This document shows, in pieces, positions 24,601 to 36,600 of a stretch of 64,000 nt of DNA. Position 1 is the first letter of the stretch. Every line of letters starts with the position of its first letter. Where the stretch lies: positions 7,952,849 to 8,016,848 of the forward strand of contig JAKZAP010000001.1 in assembly GCA_023053575.1 (NCBI GenBank). Direction: 5' to 3'. Under the pieces are notes generated by a model, which saw only the letters and a list, made by a program, of their open reading frames with translations, had not been told where the DNA came from and searched no databases. This DNA is from Branchinecta lynchi. Lineage: Eukaryota; Arthropoda; Branchiopoda; Anostraca; Branchinectidae. The position numbers and the translations under genes were made by a program.

Positions 24601-27600
24601 CGTGACGGAGTACATCCCGAACGGAGTTGCCCGTGGAGGGTTTGACTGAATTATTCCGAGGACAAGATGAAACGCATTTCTGTCAGGCTCTGAGATCTTG
24701 GCCCAGTGGTCAGCTGCCTTCTTCGAGGTCACCTTCTGAAATAGAAAGATCGTTCTACTCGTCGCCTTGGATAATCTGAAAGAGGTTAATTGTTCACTGG
24801 CAGCGATAGCTTATTCTTTTTTTTATGGCACTTGCCCTTCGGCCAAGTGCCATATAGCGATCGCAATTTCTGTCCGTCCGTCGGTCTGTCCAGGTTTTGC
24901 TAGTTCGGGCACTTCCACATTAGCTAGGATGATAAAACTTGGCAGGCATATCAGGGACCCCAAATGATTAAGTTGGAAATAGTCACTTTCCCGATCCGAG
25001 CACCGTGGGGGGAGTGGAGGGAGGGGGAATCCGGAATCTTGAGGTATTTTTAACTTTTGAACGGGTGATCGGATCTCGATGAAACTTGATATTTGGAACG
25101 ACCTCATGCCTCAGACGACCCACTTAAAATCCGGACCGGATCCGGTGACTTTTGGGGGGAGCTGGAGGGGGCAACCGGAAATCTTGGGAAACGCTATGAG
25201 TGGAGGGATCGAGATGAAACTTGGTGGGAAGACACCTAGCAAACACTAGATACATCGTTGACATAACCGAGCCGATTCGGGCACTGTGGGGGGGAGTGGA
25301 GGGAGGGGGAATCCGGAATATTGAGGTATTTATAACTTTTGAACGGGTGATCGGATCTCGATGGAACTTGATATTTGGAAAGACCTCATGCCTCAGACGA
25401 CCTACTTAAAATCCGGACCGGATCCGGTGACTTTTGGGGGGAGCTGGAGGGGGCAACCGGAAATCTTGGGAAACGCTATGAGTGGAGGGATCGAGATGAA
25501 ACTTGGTGGGAAGACACCTAGCAAACACTAGATACATCATTGACATAACCGAGCCGATCCGGTACTGTGGGGGGAGTAGAGGGAGGGGGAATCCGGAATC
25601 TTGAGGTATTTATAACTTTTGAACGGGTGATCGGATCTCGATGGAACTTGATATTTGGAAAGACCTCATGCCTCAGACGACCTACTTAAAATCCGGACCG
25701 GATCCGGTGACTTTTGGGGGGAGCTGGAGGGGGCAACCGGAAATCTTGGGAAACGCTATGAGTGGAGGGATCGAGATGAAACTTGGTGGGAAGACACCTA
25801 GCAAACACTAGATACATCATTGACATAACCGAGCCGATTCGGGTACTGTGGGGGGAGTAGAGGGAGGGGGAATCCGGAATCTTGAGGTATTTATAACTTT
25901 TGAACGGGTGATCGGATCTCGATGGAACTTGATATTTGGAAAGACCTCATCCCTCAGACGACCCACTTAAAATCTGGACCGGATCCGGTGACTTTTGGGG
26001 GGAGCTGGAGGGGGCAACCGGAAATCTTGGGAAACGCTATGAGTGGAGGGATCGAGATGAAACTTGGTGGGAAGACACCTAGCAAACACTAGATACATCG
26101 TTGACATAACCGAGCCGATTCGGGCACTGTGGGGGGAGTAGAGGGAGGGGGAATCCGGAATCTTGAGGTATTTATAACTTTTGAACGGGGGATCGGATCT
26201 CGATGGAACTTGATATTTGGAAAGACCTCATCCCTCAGACGACCCAGTTAAAATCTGGACCGGATCCGGTGACTTTTGGGGGGAGCTGGAGGGGGCAACC
26301 GGAAATCTTGGGAAACGCTATGAGTGGAGGGATCGAGATGAAACTTGGTGGGAAGACACCTAGCAAACACTAGATACATCATTGACATAACCGAGCCGAT
26401 TCGGGTACTGTGGGGGGAGTAGAGGGAGGGGAATCGGGAATCTTGAGGTATTTATAACTTTTGAACGGGTGATCGGATCTCGATGGAACTTGATATTTGG
26501 AAAGACCTCATCCCTCAGACGACCCACTTAAAATCTGGACCGGATCCGGTGACTTTTGGGGGGAGCTGGAGGGGGCAACCGGAAATCTTTGGAAACGCTA
26601 TGAGTGGAGGGATCGAGATGAAACTTGGTGGGAAGACACCTAGCAAACACTAGATACACCATTGACATAACCGAGCCGATTCGGGCACTGTCGGGGGAGT
26701 GGAGGGAGGGGGAATCCGGAATCTTGAGGTATTTATAACTTTTGAACGGGTGACCGGATCTCGATGAAACTTGATATTTGGAAAGACCTCATGCCTCAGA
26801 CGACCCACTTAAAATCTGGACCGGATCCGGTGACTTTTGGGGGGGAGCTGGAGGGGAGAACCGGAAATATTGGAACACGCTATGAGTGGAGGGATCGAGA
26901 TGAAACTTGGTGGGAAGACACCTAGCAAACACTAGATATATCATTGACATAACCGAGCCGTGCCTACTCGTAACAAGTGCCATATGAGCTCGTAGCTCTT
27001 GTTTTAAATGCGAGTTGTTCTTTATTTGAGGCCGAGCTAAAGAGCTTGTATCCCTGCCGGACCCCAGTCATTAATTTATAATGTTACAAAGTGTTGTACT
27101 TGAACCTGAAAAAAAACTTAATTCCGTATTCCGATCAATCTTTGTTGATATTTTGCTATACTTCGATTTTATTTGTGAACTGAGTGTTTAAAAGATTGAC
27201 ACATCCAGAGTTTTTATATATTTCAAACATGTTATGGATGATATTTTAATTATTATTATTACTAATCCGCTAGTGCCCTAAAATCCTACCAAGACTTCTA
27301 GCCCAGTATGTAAAAGATATAGCGCTGCAAGGTTGCGAACGCGAGAGCTGCAGATTTTAAGCCGGTCCTTTACAAAACCGCAAAATGATCCCGTATTTTC
27401 GAGAGGATGCTCACTTGGGGGCACCACTGGACAGCCTCCGTGGGCACTGGCCGCTTCCTGTAGATACAGTTAGTTTGGGAGTGGGAATCTGTATTTTCAG
27501 AGGGAAATCTGTGTTTGTGTGAATTCTTTTGGAGGGAATGTTATTGCATGGCTGGGTGGAATCTGGGAATTATTAAACGTTTTTCTCAGTAAACGGCAGC

Positions 27601-30600
27601 CAGGACTGTAATTTTAACTTAACATGGTGCGATTCCCAAATCCGCAATTATTGGTACGTCCTGGTCTGCTCCTTTCCTTGGCGATGGGATTAGAAAAGTT
27701 TTTGCCGCATTTCATGTGAAGGGAACTCTTGTGAAATAGTTCTTACCTGTAGATTTGCACTTTCAGTCACGAGCTGTGAGCAAAGTTTGTTGAAGCAGAG
27801 TATCCGTAGGAAGTTCATTATTGCGTGTGCTGAGTAAGTCGTAATTGAAAGTGTCGGCATGACTCTCCAGAATTTCAGTTCCCCATAGAAATTCGTGCAC
27901 AGCATGGCCAAGGATGTGGCGTCGTTGAAGGTGATCACAGGAGAAAGAATCCCATTCCACTTCTCCGTCATCTCAGTGATGAAGTTGATTCTCTTCCACA
28001 GCAAGACGACCTGGCCGTCGCCTTTGCCAGCGTGTCTGTAACGACCGCGTCGGCTACAGCGACATTCTCGGTCGTCAAAAAAATTGTGGTCAAAATACGT
28101 CGTCGCGTCCTTGAGGTTCATCGCTAGGTCGTAGTAGACGGAACCGATGCCAATGTCACAGAAGTAGATTAGAATCCAGAAATGGATTGTCTCGATTGTT
28201 ACCACAAACCCAATTGGGTAACGAATCAGGTCATCAGGCTTCAGAACGGACGAAAAGATGATGCTCGTATGAAGACTTTCGGATAGGAAGATGAGAACCC
28301 CGATGAATGAGAGGAGAGTGAAGATGACATACATAACTGTAATGTTGTGGAACTTTCGAGTGAACTTCTTCCCAGGACAAGTTTCGAATAAGGAAAGTCC
28401 TTTATCCCAAGCGCTGACAAGCTGAGATATGTCATGCTCTGCCGTTAGCAGTAGGTAATTTCCTGCTAGGGATGGAACAATATGAAAGCACCAGGGGGTA
28501 ATCTGGACGATCTCGGCAACAGTGTGCTTATCGTATAGGACCCCCTTGAAGAAAATGTACATGCAGAAGCCGAAGTATATTGACATCGAAATAAATACGG
28601 TAATTGGCAGAATGTACAGAAGGGGGCTTCGTTTTCGATTCCATCGAGGAAGTACACCGGTATAGTAGGTAAGCTGCTCGGAGACTCTGAAAGTGAAAGC
28701 AGAGTGTTTTCGAAGCCAGTTGCTCCTCTTCAGGTGGCCCGCCGGTTCGCTGTCGTGTGAAATCTGGACGTCGTTAAGTTCAATATTGGGTATCTCGATT
28801 TGATCTTTCATTTCGTGCGGAGTCGAGGGTCGAATGGCAGCTGGCTGAAAATAAGAGGAATTTCATGTCAAGGTTTATTTCAAGGTCCATTCCGTTTCAT
28901 CCGTTTTCTGTTATTTATTATCTCTATATCAGCAGCAATATATTTATAGTGGAAAGAGTGAACGGACTGCTTATCAGTTCCATTGTATGGGTCATAGGGA
29001 CCGTGATAAAACAGTCCCGCAACCTTCCCTCTACAACGAGACGATTGTTCTTGATGCGTCATCTTTCTAATGAATTACCTGCGGCGGAGTGTACAGGTGG
29101 CATCTACCTTGTGACAAGGGGAGAGAAATATAATCTCTCTCTCTAGGTAGTCACAAGCAAGTAGTTAGTTTGGTCTTGAGCTTTCCTGAGCTCTTATTGC
29201 TGTTTCGTTGTGCATTCTGTGATCCTGGTGTGGAGTGGGATAAATTTAGTTCGGAAACCAATGACAAGATAGAGTTTTAACAAGGAAGAGACGACAGCTT
29301 TCCGACGAGCATTAAACAAAGAAAAGCAAATCCTTGCTCGTTTGTCAACGTGAGGCACACAGTTATATGTATCGCGTCAACGTTGAAAGAGGGGAGACAG
29401 CATGGTCGTAGATTCAAGTATTAATATTACGTAAAGATGGAATACGCTTGATGACTTACTCTTCGTACCGGACAAGAATCGCCGTATGCCCAGCAGAAAG
29501 ACAGAAGCGTCAGGCCAAAAAATGTTCTTAAACAGCGATTGTAATTTTTTATCCGTCAGTCGGTCTGTCGGTCCCTTTTTTGCTTTTTCGGGCACTTCCA
29601 GATAAACTAGGACGAAGAAACTTGGCAGGCGTATCAGGGACCGGACTAGATTAAATTAGAAATAGTCGCTTCCCCGATCCGACCATCTCGATGGGGGTGG
29701 AGGGAGCGGGAATCCACAAAAACTAGGAAAAATTAGGTATTTTTAGCTTACGATCTTAATGACACTTGACATAGGGAAGGACTTCGTGTCTCAGACGTTC
29801 CATTTTAAATCCAGACTGGATCCGATGACATTGGGGGGAGTTGTAGGGGGAAACCGGAAATCTTGGAAGAAACTCACGAGTGAAGAGATCGGGATGAAAA
29901 TTGGTGGAAAAAAAACAAGCACAAGTCTATATACGTGATTGACATAACCGGAACGGATCCGCTCACTTTGGGGGTGGGGGGGTCCGAGTTTCTAGTGATC
30001 CCGCGAGTTCGGCGCTTCCTGGGTGCTAGGACGATGCAAATTAGCAGGCATGTCAAGGACTCGACCAGATTAAATAAAAACAAATCACTTCCCCGATCCG
30101 ACCATTTGGGGGGAGGGTGGAGGGAGGGGGAAGCCGAAAAACTGAGGTATATTAACTTGCGAACGGGGGATCGGATCTTGATGAAAGTTGATATTTAGGA
30201 TGAACTCGTGTCTCAGACGTCCCACTTTAAATTTGGACCGGATCCGATGACACTGGTGGGAGGAAAGCGGAAATCTGGAGAAACGCTTAGAGTGGAGGGA
30301 TCGGAAGGAAATTTGGTGGGAAGAACACTCACACGACCTAGATATGTCAATCCTAGATATGTCATTGACATATCCGGCCCGGATCCGGGCACTGCGGGGG
30401 AGTTGGGGGCTGGAATTCCAGTAGTCGCGAGTTAGAATAGTTCCAGATGTACTAAGACAGCCGAACTTTGCAGGCATATTAGTGACCCGACTTAACTGAC
30501 TTAAGAACCCGACACAACATACGCCGGAAAGTTCCGTTCCTGGATCTGAGCATTTTGGGGGGAGTGAGGGAAGGGAAATATGGAAATTGTCTTCTGCAAA

Positions 30601-33600
30601 CTGCGAGCGAGTGGTCTGATTCGAGTGAAACTTAATGGGTGATAAGTCGATGACCTACGTGTAAAACGTGCGTTCAAACTATATGCGACCACGGTTGGGG
30701 GAATTGGGGGGGGGGGGTGGGGACGGATGGACTGAATGGGATGGAAGTTGGACAGTGCCGAGTTTGTGTGGCCTAGATTTTTTATTCGGCGTCCGGGCCG
30801 GATTTGGCCAAGGTAGGGGGGGGGGGGATTTGCAGATAGGCTGTGCTCCGATTTTAGTAAAACTTAATGGAAGGGGAGGGGGGATTTGCAGATATGCTAT
30901 TTGCCGGATTCGGCCAAGGTAGTGGGGGGGGGATTTGCAGATAGGCTATGCTCCGATTTCAGTAAAACTTAATGGAAGGGAAGAGGGTAGGGGGGGGATT
31001 TGCAGATAGGCTATGCTCCGATTTCAGTAAAAGTTAAAGGAAGGGAAGAGGGGATTAAGAAACACGACAATTATGTTCCAAGTCCTCTTCGGCCACAGTG
31101 GGGGGAGTTGGAGGGAGATTGCCGGAAACTTAGAGGCTCGCATAAGGGTCAAACGACTGCATCAATTTAAATGAAACTTAGAATGTAGAGATACCGTATA
31201 CCCTAGATGACATATTTTAGGGTCCGAACCGGATCCGACAACGGTGGGGGGTGGTACCAGAATTTTCAAAAAATGATCAGATTCGAGTGAAACTTGATAG
31301 ATGGTATATAAGAGGATGCTTTAGATGATCCATTTTTGAGTTCGAATCAGATTCGGCCACGGTAGGGGAAGATGGAGGGAGTACTCGAAATCGTGTAGCA
31401 CGTCTAGGGATCAAACGAGTGGATTTATTGGACTGAAGCTTGGGGGTTTGAACAGTCATTCTTATTTGCTACAGACAGGGGCGTCCCGAGCCTTTCTTCA
31501 TTGGGGGGCGCACCTGGTAAAATTGACCGAATCCGTACCTGATTTGTACTGAATTTATTAAAAAAAAATGTTTAAACAGAGTTGCCTCCATGAAGCTACG
31601 AAGTAAAAAGTTGCAGAGCATATTACAAACAAGTCTAAACAGAAAAATTGGCGCATTTTTACGCTTTTCCGCTTCTGTTGTTGTGGATACGCGGTCACTA
31701 GCCTTTTATCTTGGGAAGACTTTTCCAGTTTTGCCAGCAGGACTTGAAATAATCGCCAAAAACGGTGTTGCTGCATAGCTACTCCGCTAAGGGCTGTGCC
31801 CGTGACGGCCATGATTAATTAATACGCCGCATGCGAAATTTTTTTAATTTGCCTTTTTCTTCTGGCAACATTTAACTACTTCCCATTCAAATTCTAGCTT
31901 TTAACATAGTTCAAGCCCCCCAAAATTCCAAGCCTCAAGCGCCAACGAAATGAGGCAACCTTTGTCTAACTAGTGGAGACTGCGAGATGCGCCGCAGGCG
32001 AAGTTTTGTAGAAACAATGATAGTAAAAGTACCATTCTGCGATTCCAAAACTATCTATTCAACCCAGAATTGTCTGTCAACGAGAAGGGGCGATCCAGGG
32101 TAAATACAAAGTACATTTCTTCGGAATACACAGCAAATAAAAGTAGGCTAGTTTAAACGTCAAGAGACGTGCTTATTCCGAAACTACTGCAATCCTAAGA
32201 AGCAAAACAATTAACAGCAACCACCTGAAGCTACTATAAATGGTAAAGAACGAGAGCTAAAAAATGCCACTTAAATTACCGAACTCAGCAACTGGGTTGA
32301 AGCAAATAGTGAATTCGTAGTATACCGAAAAACTAAAAAAAAAAATAAGGGACAGATGGAAAGCGGTATTACAACCGAATTCGGCAACTCTAGCAATAGA
32401 AACTGACTAAAGAAAAATCCAGTGAATTACCATATTAGGTAACGAATCAGAACCAAATGAATCTCACCGAATTTGATTATGAATTTGACTGACCAAATGC
32501 GACCGAATGAGACCAAATAAACAGGTTAAATCACCGAATCTACGCAGGGACGGACCGAATGCGGCGAAATCGATGCGGACTGAACAAAAGTTGGACGAAT
32601 TTTCGAATTCGGTCATGAGTCAGAACCAAATGCATCTGAAAAATGACCGAATCATGAAATGGACTAACGGAATGCGATACAACAGATACGGACTTGAGAA
32701 AAGTCCGGTGAATTACCGAATCCGCTAAAGAATGAAACCATATAAACAGGTTAAATCACCGAATTTAGGAAGGGACAGACCGAATGCTTCCGAATGCTTC
32801 CCGTGTTGCCCGAATTTTTCGCATTCGGCGAAGATTTGACCAAATGCCCAAAACGTAGGGGGGGCGGGTGCGCCCCCCCCCCCCTTGGGACGCCCCTGGC
32901 TACAGATAATCCTAGGCGATGTGGGACTACTCAGAACTGAGTGAAACTGAATATCTTATTACTATTTCTTAACCGCATTTTTGGATGGCGGGTGTATTTT
33001 GTGACGTTCTCATCTACTTTCTTTGACCGCCTACTCGTAACAACTACCATATGAGCTTATAGATCTTGTTGATTGGTTCACACAGGATTTGAAGCAATTG
33101 TGAGCGTTCGTTTGGGTGGCGCTTCTTTTCCTTCTCGGGATTCAGCGGCGTGTTTCTTACTGAAGGTCTTTAAACCGTGGCAAATAAGCCTGAAGTAAGT
33201 TTTTGAATTGAATTTTGAAGTTTAATACTCCTTTATTACTCCCGTAGACAAAACCAGGTCCCACGTAGCGTGGCCTCTTGGTGATAATCAAATAAAACCA
33301 AAAATTGCATTTGATTGGGAAGACGCCCTTGAGATGAATTATTTATAAATAGTGAACTGAAAGACAGAAGTGCTCCTCTGCCGGTGTTTCGGCTTTCTAG
33401 GTCCTCGTCTTGTGTAACGTTCCGTCTTTACGTAATGTCTATCTAATTCTGTGGTATGGTCGGCATAGAGATATGAACTGCATAGATGAATTTGCCCTCA
33501 GCGGGATCTCGGTTCCTATGGCCTGCTTCTATCTGAGTATTATAGTGGTTTGCGAACTGAGCTCACAAGCCCCTCTGTAGCACAGTGGTAGAGCGATTGC

Positions 33601-36600
33601 CGAGAAAGCCGAAGGTCATGGGTTCAAATCCCGGCTGAGGAGCAGTTTGTTTTGTAGTTCACTGTTTATGAAGATGGTCTCCACTAGCAATCGAATGCTG
33701 TCGGAAACCATCATAAGGTGTCGTAAGCGGTCGGTTTGGCGATTTTCACCCAAGAGTAAGCTGGATCTCGACGAGCACGGTTACGGCCCGGTTGCCTTAC
33801 GATAACCAGTGGAGGACCCAGTGCAAATGCATTAGTTGCGTTTTTGCAGATACCATGGTATCTGTTACCGCGGTAACTGGATCTGCAATTAGTCGTTTTT
33901 GTAGTTACCGTGGTATACGATATACGGTTGCTCTGCAAAAACGACAATTGCCGAAATTGCGCTTTTCAATGTCATCCCAAAAGAAAAACAGATATTCAGT
34001 CACATCACTAAGTGCCCAACTTCTTCCTAACCAATCTGACAAAGTTCGATGAAAGTGAGATGACTTTTCAGATACCACGACCAGTTAGCACGGTCGGACC
34101 GGGGTATCTGAATATCAGATGCCACGATAATTGGCCAGATACCAAGATAACTGCAAACACGCCTTTTGACCGTGGTATCAGACACCACGTTAACTGCAAA
34201 AACGACTATGGACTATGTTATCTGCAAAAACGCAACTATTGTATAATTCGCACAAATTATGTATCATTCCGATTTTGCCCATCTGTAAAGACGCTGGCGC
34301 TTAAGTTGAATGTTCGAACACAGAATTATATCATCAGACCTGTCACTTTGACGGCCCAGCGTTTTAACCCATAAAGGCAGGCAATGTAAGCTATTTCCTT
34401 CAGGTCATTGAGTTCGACGGAACTACTGCTGCAGATACACCCGCTGACCTTAGCAACAAGCAGTAAATCTTTTGATCCTCCAGCGTGGGAATACTTCACT
34501 GCGTTTCACTGCCAGGCCAGTTTATTGAGAACGAGCCAAAAATATTTATTTTCAATCGTCCTTATCCTCCACCCGACACTTACCTACCGCTCGCAAAGTA
34601 TATCCAGCTCTACGTCAACAGCCACTAAGTTCTCGGACCTCGCTTCAGGCTAACTGACGAGAAGTGCTCACATACCTCGGATTTTATAATCTTTGGAGGG
34701 GTCTTAATAGAAGGGAAAAAACAATCAAGATGGTCAGGAAATTAGAAACTGTAAGGTATCTGTTTGTCTTCTCTGCATGTTTTTTTGCAGTCGTTGTTCC
34801 TCTGATAAATAAGTGCGCACTAGCTTTTAAGAGCTTTAGTTGGAAAGGTTAGGAGAGCCGTCTTACAAGTGACCAGCAAATATGCCGCGTTTATTTATTT
34901 TTCTGACATATTTGTGTCAGTTTTTCTATGGTCGTCATTGTACTTGCCAGTGATGCAACTCTAGGTGTTTAAACATCATTCTTCTTAGTCATATTGTCAT
35001 TTATGTCATTTATGGCATCTGCCCTATGCCGATGTTAGCTAAGGTATGTTGGTCCTTCCATGCAATTGGCAAATTAGCTGTAGTAACACCATTAGTTGGT
35101 TCGAAAACAGAAAGGCACACGTAATTAGTCATCAATATAGCAGCCAATTTCTTCGGATAGAAATATATCCTCAAACTCTTCTTTACTCTTCTTCAGTTCC
35201 GCCTGGCAAGGAGCACTGGAACTGGAACTAAGACACGCCATAAAGCGAGGATCTTATTATCGTGGAACGATGGCATATGATTGAGCAAAAACAAATAATC
35301 AAGAGCGGAGTCGAATATATTCTGATACCCTACCCGATGCAAACGAGCGGAAGAAGAGCTAAGCAGAGCATCATAATTTGTTACCTCTACAAACAGCTAT
35401 ATCGCAGTAGAACCTCGCAGAAGAGTACGAACGCCGTCTGAGTCGCCCTTTCAGCTGATTGGTTGGCTACCATGTGACGTGAGGTCTACCTCGCTGCAGA
35501 CCGAGTTCTCTACCCCTGGAGGTATGCTACGGTTTTGCGGATCGGCGAAAAGGGAAGTAGATGGGTATCAACTCGAACCTCACAGCAAGTACCTCTAGCT
35601 CTGCCGAGTCTTACCAGGGTATCCGCAGTCGATGCCTGGTCGACGCATGAGGCCAAAGCCGGAGGTTCTATTAGATTATTTGTTCTTTGTTCGAGATAGG
35701 CGTTCAGGCCTTCAAGGTTCGATAGTTTCATCAGAGTGTCACTAGTGCAGTTTGTATTTCACGAATTGGTTTCTTCCTCTCCTTCTGTTTAATGACAAGC
35801 TCTTGAACGTTGTGGACTTGGAATGTTGAGGCTCAGTTACGGAAAGTAATAACCTTTAATTCGAAAACAATTGAAAAGTCAGGTTTGGAGCAAAACAATC
35901 AAGTACGTTACAACTACGCTGGCCAGTGTTACAAGAAGTGTTGGATTTACATTATACAAGTTTAGGGGTGAGGTGACGAGAGGTACCACTGACAGGTAGT
36001 CAAGAAGGATGTGAAGAGCCTTCTTGTCAGAGCTGGTGATTGTGTCCCAGTTTTGAGCTGCTTTAGAAGATAGTGCCATCTGGAAAAGAACAACCAATCA
36101 GTCCCTAACCCAGAAGAGAAAAATTACTTAAAGGACCCGTCTTACCAATATTACTCATTAACCTTACGTCCCTATTTTTGTTCATCCACTCCCGGGTTCT
36201 GAACTTCCGGTGCATTGTTTATCCACCCTAACTGGACTGGTTCTTCCGTTCTTGTTTTCGATTTTCGAACTAGCGGATCGGAAGCTTATCGCTTGTTATT
36301 AGCTCATTGGTTAGAAATACCGGTTATGCCAGCTTCTCCGCGTTCTCATCAAAACCAAGGGAGCTGCGTGACGCTGAAAACAGCTGAGACGGGTTTGTCA
36401 GTGTGAAAAACCTAGATGAATATCAAAGGAATCACGTATGTTCGAATATTTTAACGGAAACTGTACCTGGTGCGAGGTGTACATTAAAGAGCAATGAGCA
36501 CAATTGCGTTTACTTGCTATTTCATCGCCCCGTGATGTTCCGTCTTTCACCAAGGATGAACTCTTTGTCTAGTTCAATTTACGTGCATTTACGTTCAAAA

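Larger units (their letters stand above)
29530..33068 (+). mobile_element. dispersed family 2 element, copy C, diverged and interrupted
   Basis: It starts in the CCGTCAGTCGGTCTGTCGGTC block, then has GGGCACTTCCAGATAAACTA and several degenerate GGGGGGAGTTGGAGG units. It ends with CTACTCGTAACAACTACCAT, ATGAGCTTATAGATCTTG, the diverged form of the family 2 3' end. The 31476-32898 hAT-type element sits inside it. It is clearly older than copies A and B. Confidence 0.75.
28812..35878. other. region between the two Gr-like genes
   Basis: No coding gene is supported. It holds an old family 2 element (about 29530-33068) split by a hAT-type element, a reversed LINE tail near 33200-33320, a tRNA-like sequence and a TA-flanked MITE. 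34240-35878 holds nothing I recognise. Confidence 0.6.

Noticed and set aside
24823..24860. CRISPR-like regular repeats in the family 2 arrays
   Set aside because: Units are ~281 bp, contiguous and without spacers; this is a tandem repeat in an animal genome.
34403..34456. Possible linker exon after CCTTCAG at 34403
   Set aside because: The frame is short and would end in phase 2 at a weak GTAAAT donor, which does not fit the phase 0 exon at 43866.
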